64,000 nt of DNA from Oegoconia quadripuncta (lineage: Eukaryota > Arthropoda > Insecta > Lepidoptera > Autostichidae), in contig OX438758.1 of NCBI GenBank assembly GCA_949316235.1, forward strand, positions 11,007,731 through 11,071,730, given 5' to 3'. A model generated the notes under the pieces. The model was not told the origin of the DNA. It saw only the letters and a list, made by a program, of their open reading frames with translations, and ran no database searches. Below are positions 36,401-47,789 of the stretch, piece after piece; positions within the stretch are counted from its first letter, which is position 1, and every line of letters begins with the position of its first letter. The position numbers were made by a program, and so were the translations under genes.

Positions 36401-36859
36401 GCCCAAAATCAAACACTAGTTCTTCACATAAAGCGATATCAAAGTATGTATTTGATTGAATAACCTTTTAAAAAGTTTGAGTGATTATAAAAAAATTTTT
36501 CGAATAAATATACCCTCATATTCATTACAATACTTCAGGGAGTTATACGGAATCAAATCAAAAATTCTATAAGCGTCTGAAGCAATTTCTTCTTTAATTT
36601 AAGCTAAATAGTCTAATTAGGCAAATTTTTTAGGAGCATCGGTCGGAATATGAAACGAAATTTGATTTCGGATGTTTGGATTAACTTTAATAAGGTTTCC
36701 TTTAGGAGCCATTTGGTTGAATACATAATTTTACGTTATACCATAAGGTGAGGTGGAATTAAATTGTGAAGATTTTACAGTCATTTAAAAATTATAGGTG
36801 TTCAGGATGGAAGTTTTGATAATTACGTCTATTTAAACGTCATAATGTTCTCTGCCCAC
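33446..36859. other. Unique-looking non-coding DNA
   Basis: AT-rich. One GC-richer spot near 35,650-35,690 (CGCCGCAAGGAGGGCCGGCC) without an identifiable gene. Confidence 0.4.
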
Positions 36860-37070
36860 TACCACTGCTGCTAAATCGCTGGGCTATGCCAGTACCCTTC
36901 GTTCGCCTACGGATTCGATTCCTGATTAGATCACGAAGTGAAACACCGAGCAACGCCCTCTCCATAGCTCGTTGCGTTGAGCTTTCTTATGAGGCTCATA
37001 GTGGGACACCACGTTTCAGTGCTGTAAGTGGGCAGAGCACATTGTAACGAGACGCCATGCGACTCGTTGG
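36860..37070 (-). pseudogene. RTE-like LINE fragment, degenerate
   Basis: The minus strand encodes remnants of the motifs before the RTE C-terminus: an ETW-PTMSLIRKLN-like stretch followed by a shifted RAMLG-like part. It lies 160 bases left of the mariner. Confidence 0.6.
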
Positions 37071-37153
37071 TTCTCTTTTTGCAGTAATCTCCTTGTGTGT
37101 TTCTTTTTCGGTTAAGTCATAATATTTTAAATTCAAAATTTGAACTCTGCCTG

Positions 37154-37178
37154 TTCTCTCTCTCTCTCTCTCTCTTTC
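37154..37178 (+). repeat. (CT)n microsatellite
   Basis: Uninterrupted TC/CT dinucleotides just left of the mariner. Confidence 0.9.
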
Positions 37179-37232
37179 TGTGTAGCTTTTGTTTAATCAG
37201 TTCATAATTTACCGTTTAAAAGATTGGACATA

Positions 37233-37259
37233 CCAGGCCACTCAGAAAATTTTGCGAAA
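37233..37259 (+). repeat. Mariner left terminal inverted repeat
   Basis: Starts next to TA and contains the 21-bp core that is exactly inverted at 38504-38524. Confidence 0.9.
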
Positions 37260-37405
37260 AAAAGTTTTTATGAATGAGAGACTGGCCAGTTAAAGTCTAT
37301 TTTAAAAATATGATTATTTATAAGTAAAAATAGGCACATTCCAATTTCAAATTTTCCCTCCACATTTTTTGCAAGCTAATTTAAATTATCGTGTCTCAGT
37401 GAAAA

Positions 37406-38467
37406 ATGGATCTGCACCGGGAACATTATCGCGCTATGATTTTATACGATTTCAAGTGCCGCCTGAAACCGGAAGAATCGTACGAAAAACTTCAAATGGC
37501 ATTCATGGATGAAGGCCCTTCTAAGGCAACCGTGTATCGTTGGTATAATGAATTTAGGCGCGGTCGACTAACTTTGGGGGATGAAGAAAGAAGTGGTCGC
37601 CCTTCGACGGCTGTTACGGAAGAAAACGTGTTAGCAGTGAAAAATTTAATTCAAGACAATAGGCGAGTAACATACCAAGAGATTCAGCACATTGTGCAGA
37701 TTGGATCGGGAAGCCTTCACAAGATTCTGCACGTGCATCTTCGCGTGAGGAGGATAGTTTCACGCTGGGTGCCGCACAACCTCACCGATGCTCAGAAACA
37801 GGCCCGGGTGGAATGGTGCCGTGATATGCTTAACAAATTTGAAGCAGGTTCGTCTCGGCGTGTTTATGACATCATTACAGGTGACGAGTCCTGGATATAT
37901 CAATACGATCCAGAAACGAAGCGCCAGTCGACAGTTTGGGTGTTTCAAAACGAAGCAACGCCCACCAAAGTGAAGCGATCTAGAAGCGGGGGGAAAATTT
38001 TGATCGCGAGCTTTTTCAATTTGACTGGCTACTTGGTGTCAATTCCTTTACAAAACCAAAGAAGCATGAACGCCGAATGGTATATTAATAAATGCTTGCC
38101 AGAAGTTTTCTCTGTGGTGAGCAACAAGCGACCAAACACAGGGCTCCGTGGGCTACTGCTCTACCATGACAACGCACCCGCGCACACCGCGCTCAAAACG
38201 AGGGACTTCCTGGACAGCACGCCGGTCAAACTCCTAGGTCACCCTCCTTACAGCCCGGACCTAGCACCGTGTGACTTCTTTTTATTCCCAAAAATAAAAA
38301 ATCAGCTCAAAGGGATACAATTTTCATCGCCGGAAGATGCGCTGTCAGCGTTCGAGCAGGCCGTAAACGAGGTGTCTGCGGCGGACTGGAAAAAGTGTTT
38401 CGAAAATTGGTTCAGACGCATGAAACTTTGTATAGATGCTGGTGGAGAGTACTTTGAAAAGATTTAA
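37406..38467 (+). CDS. Mariner transposase
   Basis: 353 aa, about the usual length (340-360 aa). The N-terminal half is a paired-type helix-turn-helix DNA-binding region: HTH_48-like about residues 5-50 and a second HTH about 70-115. The mariner signature WVPHNLTDAQ is at 121-130. The catalytic domain has D160 in the TGDESW motif, D255 in YHDNAPAHT and D290 in YSPDLAPCDFF, with exactly 34 residues between the last two, the mariner DD34D spacing. It would cut and paste its own element at TA sites in the nucleus. No stop or frameshift is present. The ATG lies 173 bases inside the left end, as is common in mariners, and an AATAAA overlaps the region right after the stop. Annotation pipelines often call such ORFs SETMAR-like; there is no SET domain here. 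Confidence 0.95.
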   Translation: MDLHREHYRAMILYDFKCRLKPEESYEKLQMAFMDEGPSKATVYRWYNEFRRGRLTLGDEERSGRPSTAVTEENVLAVKNLIQDNRRVTYQEIQHIVQIGSGSLHKILHVHLRVRRIVSRWVPHNLTDAQKQARVEWCRDMLNKFEAGSSRRVYDIITGDESWIYQYDPETKRQSTVWVFQNEATPTKVKRSRSGGKILIASFFNLTGYLVSIPLQNQRSMNAEWYINKCLPEVFSVVSNKRPNTGLRGLLLYHDNAPAHTALKTRDFLDSTPVKLLGHPPYSPDLAPCDFFLFPKIKNQLKGIQFSSPEDALSAFEQAVNEVSAADWKKCFENWFRRMKLCIDAGGEYFEKI

Positions 38468-38503
38468 TAAAAATATATTTGCCCATAGAACAATTTTTTT
38501 CTG

Positions 38504-38531
38504 TTTCGCAAAATTTTCTGAGTGTCCCACG
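38504..38531 (-). repeat. Mariner right terminal inverted repeat
   Basis: Inverted partner of the left end. The core is perfect, while the outer seven bases diverge from the left end. Confidence 0.88.
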
Positions 38532-38794
38532 TATACTTTTCTGTTATTATTGTTTCTATTCTATTTTATTCAGTATAAATATATTTTACGTATAAACAGT
38601 GAAAAAAAAAATCAGGACTGAGTAATAGCCATTTTTCAATTTTGGGAAGAGGATAATATTTATTAACAAAGAGTTAAAGACTTTAAATATGAAGAAATTG
38701 TGTTTACCACACATTATTGGTAAAAACAAATAAGTAAGTATGTCCTAGGCTTATTTAAAGAGTTGAGAACCGCTCTGTAAGGATAGTTTCCTTT

Positions 38795-39035
38795 AACATA
38801 GCTCGAAGAACTGTAGGCCAGTGGGGCATTCAAGTTCTCGAGTGGACACCCCGCACTGGTAAGCACAGCGTAGGACATCCATTCACAAGGTGGACAGACG
38901 ATCTTATAAAGATAGCGGGAAATCGTTGGACGCAGGCCGCTTCACGCATCCAACCTACACTCTGGAATTCTATGGGGGACGCCTATGTTCAGCAGTGGAT
39001 GTCCTGTGGCTGATGCGATGATGATGAAGAAACTA
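38795..39035 (+). pseudogene. RTE-like LINE 3' end (reverse transcriptase C-terminus)
   Basis: Plus-strand reading gives GKHSVGHPFTRWTDDLIK and GDAYVQQWMSCG then a stop, the typical C-terminus of lepidopteran RTE-type endonuclease-reverse transcriptases. It is followed by GATGCGATGATGATGAAG, the usual 3' end. 5'-truncated to about 240 bp. Confidence 0.8.
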
Positions 39036-39820
39036 TGTTTTTGATTCTTTAATATAGTAAGTACTATTCAATAACACTAGAATAGACGTGAGAAAATATT
39101 ATTTGTGTAAGGTCCGTATTTCAGAATGTTCTGCACCTGAGCATAGTTAGAGATGCCGCTATACAAGTTACATAAATCTGTCCCTTTTTAACTGTCCTCA
39201 AACAGAAATCACTGCTTAAGTAACCTAAGAGACATAAAAGACAAAATCGATATCAACGATTGTGCTGGTAATTCACTACAACAATAATGAAAATTTCCAT
39301 TAACGTTATCCATAGTACCGTATCCGTAGTAGTGCAGTGATAATAATGCAACTAACGTTTTACAGGGTTTTACTAAACAGAAAATTACATATAACCCGCA
39401 GTGCATTTATAAACCACCGTGTCATTATGCCCGGACATTTCATAAAAATTTCAACCAGGCCGAGGGTAAAATGACCAGCACGGTGCAAGTTAAATGAGAG
39501 ATAATTAAACACAGCCATTTTAGGTTAACATAAACCGCGCTTATCAAACGTAACATTTGGTGTAAAGTGTGAAGCGGTAAAATTTTACTAAATGGGAATT
39601 TATGTATGATGACATTACATTGTGAGTGAGAATTTGGTGTATGTCACCGGCAAATAGAATACCTAGTTATTCTATACAATATCAAGTTTATCTAGGCAAT
39701 GTGTAAAATGTTTTATATATCGTTAATCATTATATACTGTGCCTAGGTAATGTATGAAATATCTAGATAGAATGCTATTAGGAGATACAGACAAAGTATG
39801 AAATCATACAAATAAAAATG

Positions 39821-40088
39821 TGGGTTCGATCCCCGGGTACATGTTTAGTACTCGTTTTGGTTGGTGGTAATGGCATTTTAAAGGTCCGCCTGGCTAGCTA
39901 CCACCATCTTATCTAAGTTTGCTGCCAAACAGCAATATTAATAAATGTTGTGTTCCGCTCAGGGTTATGATAGCCAGTCCTCAAAATAAGACGGGGTTAC
40001 CGGGTCAGTACGCTTCCTCCTTCGGCTGCATCTTCACTTAAAATCAGGTGGATTGGGGTCAAGTGCTAACCCGTTGTGCATAAAAAAA
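39821..40088 (+). mobile_element. SINE family A copy lacking the head
   Basis: Starts within the B box (GGGTTCGATCCCC) and runs to an A tail. The first ~45 bases are missing. Confidence 0.85.
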
Positions 40089-40116
40089 GACATGGAAATA
40101 TACCATTAGTAAGTCA

Positions 40117-40172
40117 ACTTTATACTGGATACTTTATACTGGATACTTTATACAGGATACTTTATACTTTTT
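40117..40172 (+). repeat. 14-bp tandem repeat, about four units
   Basis: ACTTTATACTGGAT at 40117 and 40131, ACTTTATACAGGAT at 40145, then ACTTTATACT. Confidence 0.9.
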
Positions 40173-42595
40173 CCATTATTAAATTAAATAAATAAAGAAA
40201 ACTTGGAGAGAATATGAGTTCCAAATTAATTTCCAATGATAGGAACCCTACAAATCACGCCAGTCGCATATCAATAACCGGTAGCAGCGAGCGTTTTTGA
40301 AAAAAAAAATTAAACTACCTATGCTAATACCTTTAATTTCACTTACCTAATATGTCATCCGGTATGTATTGCAATGCCGGGGTCTATCATCTCGGAAAAT
40401 TGCAATTTGAGAATATTCAAGTTCGCATAGAAATAGGCAGTTTCAAAGCTTATACTCCACCAGCCACCGCAGCATGACATCGTGACGTGACAAGAATGTG
40501 AGAGTGGGATAGTTGTATATTTCGTCCAAACGAATGAGCAGAACAAATATTATCTCGCGCGACATAGACGACATACTTGCAACTACTCTTAGTATAAAAG
40601 TTGAGTGAGTTTTCACATTCGTTAAGGTGACTTTTCAGAGTTACGTAACTTACTGCACTGTATCAGGTAGTTAAGTGTGTTGATTTGACATACGAGTTTG
40701 TGAACTTTGCGAGTGCAGTTCAAGTTTATCACTCGAGACGAGAAAAATGACAATAAAGTTCTTGTAAAGTAATATAAGACATTTGATGCTTGTTGTGATG
40801 CTTTAGTCTGAAGTAGACTTTGGAATTTCTTTCTATCTGAGCACAAAAATTAAGAAATATCTCAAAGGTAAACACCGCTTTACCTGTAATTTGTTTATTT
40901 TATTCAGGAAAAGAACAGCATCACAAGACATAAATTGTGCTTAGCTAATTACACAAATTGAATTGAATCGAAAAGTTTTCCACAAAACTATACAATATTT
41001 TGAGAGTTGTGTGAAAAGTCATCCGAACTATACCTTAATTCGATAAGCCGAAGAGTGATATAAAACATCTAGAGCATTATATTCTTTTAGGTAGTTAAAA
41101 ATGAAAATATTTTTTAGTTTGGGACGAGATGAGTGGTGTAAGTGCCCGAAATATTTATTTATTAAAAAAAAACTTAATTATGTTAAGCTCGTTTGTATTA
41201 AAATTGTAAAGGCTATTTCAGACTGTATTAACATAAACAAATGAGATATTTCAAAACCCTTCTTTTTTGTCTTCCCGCTCGGAGTCGGGTAATGAAAGAG
41301 GATCCCACAATTTTCCCACGAAAATTTTCGTACGTTCGGACCTCGAATATTTCCGGAAGGCTTTTCGCGCCAGTTCCGACTAGCGCCGTCAGTTAGACGA
41401 CATTGTTTAACGTTCAGTGTTGCGTATTACTTTTGTTTGCAACACAGCTGTTCGCCGTGTCGATTAGTTGTTGAAATTCAATGACCGGAATTATTTTCGC
41501 GCGTTTAAGAAGTTCATATCAGAGCTTGTTTACCGGTTTAATTTTCAACTTAAAACAGCGTCAATTACAAAAGAGTGTTTTATTTAGGTTTTTCTATAAA
41601 AAAAAAAACGGTTTTCTTAAGGAGCAAACCAAACGGGTTTTTAATCATTTAAGCGGTTTTTAGTGCGGCGCCGTCTCTACCACTACAAATTTCAAACGAC
41701 GCCGACGCGACCGCTGTCTGGGTTAAGCCGGTTTATTAAGGTTTTAGGTAGTGCTATCATTTCTGACGCGCTCCGAACGGAACCTTTTCTAAAATCTTTA
41801 TTTACCGGTATTTCTGAAACCGGTTACAAGCCCTGGTTTATATTTAACAAAAATTTACCAGTTTTTTGGCGGGAAATCGGCGAGTGATGTAGCATTTTTC
41901 TATATATTTAAATGCAAAAAATTGTGCAGAAAAGTCAATGATAATATACAAGAGCAGTGAAGTCAAAACATAAATGTATGTAAGACTGAGCTATCGTAGA
42001 GCAAGTAGCTAAAATCTTCCATAAGGCACTGTGTCACTCAATTAAAAATCTATAAAAATATGAATACAATAGAAAACTTATTTATTTAAAAACAGTAACG
42101 AATAACGAGATGGAATTTCAATTTAAACTAGAACAAATGTAAAAAATTGAGACCGCGTGGCAAGGTACCCAAAACGCTGGCAGCGTTTCTTCGTTGGATG
42201 CACAGACGTAAGCGTTGAGCGAGAAAACAACCAGCTCTCGGGTCACCAGTGACATCGACTAAGCGCTTTGAAATATTAAAGAAAAATTTAAGAGCGCCCG
42301 GCCCCCAAATACCTAAGGTTAAACGGAATTATTATTACACTCTACATTGGCAGTGATGTGGCCCGAATAGGCTGACGGTTACCGACAGTAGGAAGAACGA
42401 AAAAGAAGAATTGGTGAGGATACGACTGACATTCTTATTTCATTCTTATTTTAGGCTACTATAGTTAAGAGGATTCATTACACAATGTGACCAAAAATCT
42501 AGAAAACCATGTTTGACGTGCGTTATAGTTATGCAAGATTTTGTATGTAAAATTATGTAAACCCACCATTTGGTAACAGATAGGCAAACAAGCAG
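40173..42595. other. Mostly unrecognised; CpG-richer core at about 41,270-41,890
   Basis: A TATAAAAG at about 40592 precedes a TTTTCACATTC stretch, and the 41,270-41,890 core has raised CpG and an E2F-like site. Either could be a promoter or long-terminal-repeat relic, but no downstream gene was found. Confidence 0.35.
41862..41900 (+). repeat. TTTTTTGGCGGGAAATCGGCG block (E2F-site-like)
   Basis: TTTGGCGGGAAA matches the E2F/DP consensus as I know it. A diverged copy with the same following bases is at 52803-52841. It follows a GC-richer, CpG-containing stretch (about 41,270-41,860) unlike its surroundings. Role unknown. Confidence 0.4.
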
Positions 42596-42893
42596 TAAGC
42601 CAACTATTTGATGTAGTGCTTAGAAACCCTGACTGCTATACTAAAAGGTCGCCTGTTCGAATCCCGAATATTATTATCTTATATTTGTATAAAGTATATA
42701 TTTGTATAAAGGATACCCGACATGTGTACCCGAGTTATGGATGTTTTCATTCATATTTACAAAAGAAAATGTTGTGCAATTTATCTACCATCTGGTATAT
42801 ATAATACAAGCCCAGTTGCTTAGTGTGGAACTAAATGGCGCCGTGTGTATGTCCAAGGATATTTTTTATTTATTTATACTAATATAGGTATTT
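42596..42893 (+). mobile_element. SINE family B copy, degenerate head
   Basis: Retains CTGTTCGAATCCCGAATAT, GACATGTGTACCCGAGTTATGG and the terminal GGCGCCGTGTGTATGTCCAAGG tail. The A box is weak, and a short internal duplication lies near 42,680-42,710. Confidence 0.8.
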
Positions 42894-43139
42894 TAACATA
42901 TAAACAGCAATATTATACAAAGTGTAAGCTTTTAATTCCTTATGTATGTAACGTTGATGATCGCAACGAAGCACTCGCTACAGTGTATTCGCTGCTCATT
43001 TATAATTTTTTTTATATGCATTTGATTTCATGTCGTCCGATCGGTAGGACAAAGGCAGTTGGAGCACGTGGCCAGAGCCATGTTAAGTGAAGATGAATGA
43101 CATTGCTGTTTGGCGTATGGTGTATGGTTTGTTGTATGG

Positions 43140-43180
43140 TGGCAGCCAGGCGGACATTTAAAATGCCCTACCACAAACCA
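43140..43180 (-). mobile_element. SINE family A fragment, inverted, fused to a 5S-derived repeat
   Basis: AGCCAGGCGGACATTTAAAATGCCCTACC is inverted family A body. It passes without a gap into the 5S-like segment at 43181. Confidence 0.7.
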
Positions 43181-43260
43181 ATTAGCAAAGTTAAGCAACG
43201 TCTGGCGGCACGGATACCATGTTAGTGACTGGTATACTGAATCAATGCTGACTGTATGCA
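43181..43260 (+). mobile_element. 5S-derived repeat fragment
   Basis: TTAGCAAAGTTAAGCAACGTCTGGCGGC matches the 5S box A region. The box C part is lost. Confidence 0.7.
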
Positions 43261-43833
43261 TGTCTGTCTGTCACTGGTAAGCCAGTATTTTACACCTTTC
43301 GTGTTGCTATGATATCTGTCTCATTATTTCCCATAGGTATTTAATTTTAGTTAGGAATCTCGAAAAACGGTTATTTAATTCAGATATTTGTAAGAAGCAG
43401 TCTTACTGGTTGCTACATGAGCAAATACGAACTGGCACAAGTGGTCTGAATTAAGCAGTATGATGTGCATTAACATATTAATTAGGGCGCTTCGAGCGGC
43501 TAGAAGACGGTTTATTAGAAATTAATAATGAATACGGGTAACTTAGATTCATTTCCCTTCAAAACACAGGGAATCCTATTAATGCGGAGGCTAGAGGATT
43601 TCAATACAAAGAGGTATATACAATGTTTGAAATAGGAACCCATTTTGTCCCTGAAAATTTACATTGAGCATTGAATTATTTGTGGACCAATAAATCATTC
43701 ATTAATTTGTCTTCTAATGAAAACCGTGCCTTAATTTTTATGACTCACACTATCAACTTAGAGCTGATCTCTTATCGGCGCAGCTGATGCAAAGCCTTCG
43801 GCTTGTCTATGCCAACCTTCCAATGTCTTTTAA

Positions 43834-44158
43834 CCGCCTCCGTGGCTCAATGTAAACAACATTGGGTTTACGATTCGGAGGTCGCGGGTTCGATCCCCAG
43901 CGGGGTACATGTTTAAGTACTCGGTTTGGTTGGTGGTAGGGCATTTTAAATGTCCGCTAGCTACCACCATTTTATCTAAATCCGCCACCAAGCAGCAATG
44001 TTAATAGCGTCGTTGTGTTCCGGTTGTCAGAGATAAGATAGCCAGTCCCCCAAATGTGTTGGGTTTCCGGGTCAGTACGCTGCCACCTTCGACCTCGTCT
44101 TCACTTAACTTCAGGTGTGATTGAGGTCAAGTACGAACCCGTCGTGCATAAAAAAAAA
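43834..44158 (+). mobile_element. SINE family A, full length
   Basis: Closely similar to the 4641 copy, including boxes A and B and a terminal A run. A short deletion in the body removes a few bases after ATGTCCGC. Confidence 0.9.
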
Positions 44159-45000
44159 GTCTACATAAACGAGGTTTACGCACTACATTATTAGTTAATT
44201 AGTACCGGTACACTTAGTTAACACAGATTAGCCATCTTGGTTTTTCAGGACGTGTGCAGTATTTAGCTTGGGGCTACTTCCACACTCACATGACTCTCTG
44301 CATATATTTATTCTAGTAATACTAAAATACTGCTTTTAAAACGTCCTTGTTTTAGTAGACCACGGCTTTGCCTTGAACGATTTTTTTTCAATTCCGCTCG
44401 TTTGGCAATATTTGACCTTTCCTTCAGTAAATAATGCAGAATTAAATCACTATTACGACATAACAGAAAGTATAAAGCTTACCTACCATCGTTCTGAAAG
44501 AATTAGTTTGTCATTTTCTACTTCTAATATTCCGCTATATTTTTTTTAAATGCCATCTATTGTTGCGGTTCTAAAACAAGCACCTGTCGAAAATAGGTTT
44601 TTGAATATGCTTGCAGCCGTTGTCGCTGATATTCGATCATAGAAAAAATAAATTGCCTCGTATTCGTTATTGACGAAATAATTGTTAGTCACTCGAAAAA
44701 AAAAACTGTTGAGAGTGAATAACGCTTTAGCTCACTCGAGTTGCCAGCTGTTTCCGTCAGCACAGCTGATCGACCGGATATTGGCTGTTAGAGAGCTTCG
44801 GTCTCTCTTTCACTCTTTACGGTCTGTCGTGGTTTCTAATTTTTCACTCTGCGCCCCTTAATGAGCAAGCTTTCAATATCCAACGTTTTCATTATGAATT
44901 CCCCATTATAAGAAATCTCGAACAATCATTTTCAATGCAGCCACATTTTATCATTCCAATTTTGCATTATATTATGCGAGTAATTTTCGCAGTTCACAGT
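44159..45000. other. Unrecognised; contains two CAGCTG E-boxes
   Basis: CAGCTG within CCAGCTGTTTCC (near 44,747) and CACAGCTGATCG (near 44,761), next to a GAGA-like CTCTCTTTCACTC tract. Possible enhancer or promoter; unproven. Confidence 0.3.
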
Positions 45001-45118
45001 TCGCGTGTCATGTAAATTTAAAACAATAAAAACATTGTAAAAGTTGGCTGCCTAATACAGTTCCCGTCCCGTGCATCAAATCTCGTGATGCAGTAAGGAA
45101 CTGGCTGACACGCGATTT
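45000..45118. repeat. Nested hairpin
   Basis: CAGTTCC/GGAACTG and GCATCA/TGATGC form an inner stem (about 45058-45103). TCGCGTGTCA at ~45001 pairs with TGACACGCGA at ~45107 outside it. Foldback repeat or structured RNA; no further evidence. Confidence 0.45.
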
Positions 45119-45620
45119 AAATGCGGGCTGTTCAAATTTTAAAATTTAAAAAGAATCTGCACGTTATCGTAATTTATTCTAGTTCATTTATCATCCGCAT
45201 AAATGAGAAACTAACTACGTTAATGCTGAATTCCATTTTATTAGTCGTGTTTCAAGTTGGTAGGATTATTGCGGCGCCAGGTTGGAGGTAATGTAATGAG
45301 TGACTTTAGGACGTAATATTGGCGTGGTAGGAAACAATTTAGCTCGCAACTGGTTGGATGAACTGGCAACTCGGGGATTTTAAGTGAGAAGTTTTGACAG
45401 TGGTTTACAGTTGCCGTAGCGATTGTAAAGTTGAGAAGTTTTAATATTTAATGGACAACGAAAAGCTGTTTATTTTAATTAATCGAAGTCCTGAGCGATG
45501 CTTCGTGTTACCCGGCTATACTCAGTGTCTTCATTGTCATTCGACCACCTTAATTCCAAAATACTTAAGATCACGTGAAGTAAATTATTTCAATGCAAAT
45601 AATATTTTTTTTATATTATT

Positions 45621-45866
45621 TTTATAATCTTGGACATACTACACAGTGCCATGTAGTTACATACTGAGTAACTAGGTTTGTATTACAGATAATGGTGGTA
45701 ACACAAAATTAAATGCAGTTTTTTTGTAAATATATGCACATTATAAATGTAAACACCCGTAACTCTGTATTCATCATACAGAAGTGTGTCTTTGGCGGGA
45801 TTCGAACCTGCGACCTTCATATAGTATAGCAGTAAAGGTCTCTAACCACCACCCCAAATAGATAGT
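45621..45866 (-). mobile_element. SINE family B, inverted, old copy
   Basis: B box GGTTCGAATCCCGCC on the minus strand and weak body and tail matches. More diverged than the other copies. Confidence 0.75.
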
Positions 45867-47061
45867 TAGTATTCTTGTGAAAATAACAACTCCAAGGTAG
45901 TCGTCACATAAATGCAAAGAAGTTGACATAATTTTTTATTTGCATGCAAACTGTATTTTGACATGATAAGTATGATAGGCTGACAAGACCGCTGTGTCAT
46001 ATTTGATTTCCATTAACAATGAGGAATCATTAAAATATTAAATATAAAGGTAAAGTCTTAAACACCCTAACATACTAGGGAGTAGTTTTAGGGATATTCC
46101 ATAATTGATTTTACTTCTACAATACCGCCATGGTATTTATCGCATTTACTTTTAGGAATAGTACACTCAAGCGTTTACAAACAAACAATCCCACAAATAT
46201 TCTTTCACAGGCCAAATTACTAGTTCTGAAGCAGCAAAATTGAATCGGGATTCAGTTGAAAGCGGGCAATAGATATAATGTATTGCGTGCCGTTGGATCT
46301 AGACCGCAATGCAGGCCTGCTCTCTGGGATTGCAGGATTGGGGTGTCCACGGCCATCGCTTTTGCAGCCTGCTGTGGTAAATGTGAAATTAAGGATGTAT
46401 ATTACGTAGCAGTAATCCTGATGATTGTGGTTTGAATTTATTCCTATTTATTTATTGAAAACGCATTACGTGTTCGTTTATCACCATCACGTCTGATTCA
46501 CAGAGCAGAATAATGTATGGTAAAATTAGAGTATGCATGTAAGCTCTGTATCTAAACAAAGAGCGAAAAGGAGTAAATTAAATAAAATAAAGTTTATTGA
46601 CTCAAACTTAGGTTAAGTTAAAACTATTGGCTTAGCGAATTAGGAGGAATATAATAAATATACTTAATTACAATCATAACCGGCTTTGTTATTACTATAG
46701 TAACCATCCAACCAAAATTGATAACCTTTCACATACTTAAATAGGTTAATTATACGTATATATGCAATGAGGAAAAAAAATTGCGTATGTGTCAATCCTA
46801 CGATCTTGCGATGTTGTCAATTAGTCACAAACTTCACAATATTAATCTTTAGAATACGATCACATAATGTTATACCTACTCAAAAATGTCCAATCGCAGC
46901 TTTTGAGGCAGTATGAAAATCAACGGAATGGAACGGATCCCAAAAACCCGTAAATATTATGGAGGAACCAGTAGGTTCAACATTAGTTTAATCTCTGTAG
47001 TTGTTGATTGTAAATAATTATAATTCTAAAATAACTCGTGGCGCATACATTATTCATTTTC
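45867..47061. other. No recognised feature
   Basis: AT-rich non-coding DNA without a supported ORF or repeat. Confidence 0.4.
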
Positions 47062-47440
47062 GATTTGCAAAGTGAAGCAAATTGGCGCGGTCGCCCCTTG
47101 GATGTGTGACCACTCGTGGCATTTTATTTAATACGAGAGTTTCCGTGTTTCAGAAGTCACGATATATATATATTAGCAAGCACAACCTAGGCCAAGGGTC
47201 AAGGAGGTCAAGGGTCCTTTATAGGTCCTGGTTGTTTTCAACTGAAGGCGAATGCCAGGTCTACACGGGTGACTTAAAAACCATTGGTACCGATTCTGAT
47301 GTCACGTGCCTAACACCAGTTTTAAAATGGTACTGTCGCTTTCTTCCTGGAACAATAAGAAGTACCAGTCTAAAACTGTGACTGTCAGGTGGCCACTAGT
47401 TAACACATATCCTCCAATCCCAATGAGAGGAGGCTCTGCT
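47062..47440 (+). mobile_element. 5S-derived repeat, degenerate, with internal insertion
   Basis: GCAAAGTGAAGCAAATTGGC, CCTTGGATGTGTGACCACT and TTTCCGTGTTTCAGAAG match the 11,101-11,660 units. Later parts (GACTGTCAGGTGGCCACTAG, GAGAGGAGGC) match the tail, separated by extra DNA. Confidence 0.75.
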
Positions 47441-47789
47441 CCAACATGTATTTATCATGTTAACGATAGATATTTCCATGCGATTATTGTTGCAATTTTT
47501 AACGATTATAGTCTCCAGAGACCTATAGAGAAACAAGACTGTCCGCAGCTATTAATATCTGTCATTATAAGCATCTGACACATCTGTAAATGTGTCAGAT
47601 TTTCATACTTAGACCATATGGGCTTATAATGCACAAGGGAGGTATACTCGGGGCTTGGTTTAGATAGCAGATGGCGTTGATTTATTATAGTGATAACGAT
47701 TTATGTTATGTATTAGAATTGTATGATCTGTGAATTGTAAAGTTTTGTAATAGTTTGAATTTAATCAAGATTCGTGAGAAAAAACACGA

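Larger units (their letters stand above)
37233..38531 (+). mobile_element. Complete mariner transposon (Tc1/mariner, DD34D), about 1.3 kb
   Basis: TA dinucleotides at 37231-37232 and 38532-38533 flank a 1,299-bp element whose ends share a perfect 21-bp inverted core (37239-37259 and 38504-38524). The outermost bases (CCAGGC on the left, CGTGGGA on the right, read inward) match poorly and differ by one base in length. The element carries one intact transposase. It sits between two degenerate RTE-like LINE fragments (36,860-37,070 and 38,795-39,035), so it probably landed in old repeat DNA. Intact coding suggests a recent insertion. Confidence 0.93.

Noticed and set aside
37406..38467. SETMAR-type host fusion gene
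   Set aside because: No SET domain or upstream exon; the ORF is bounded by mariner ends.
40585..40625. Promoter with TATAAAAG and initiator-like TCACATTC
   Set aside because: No gene with a start codon and coding frame follows, and TATA-like words are common in this AT-rich DNA.
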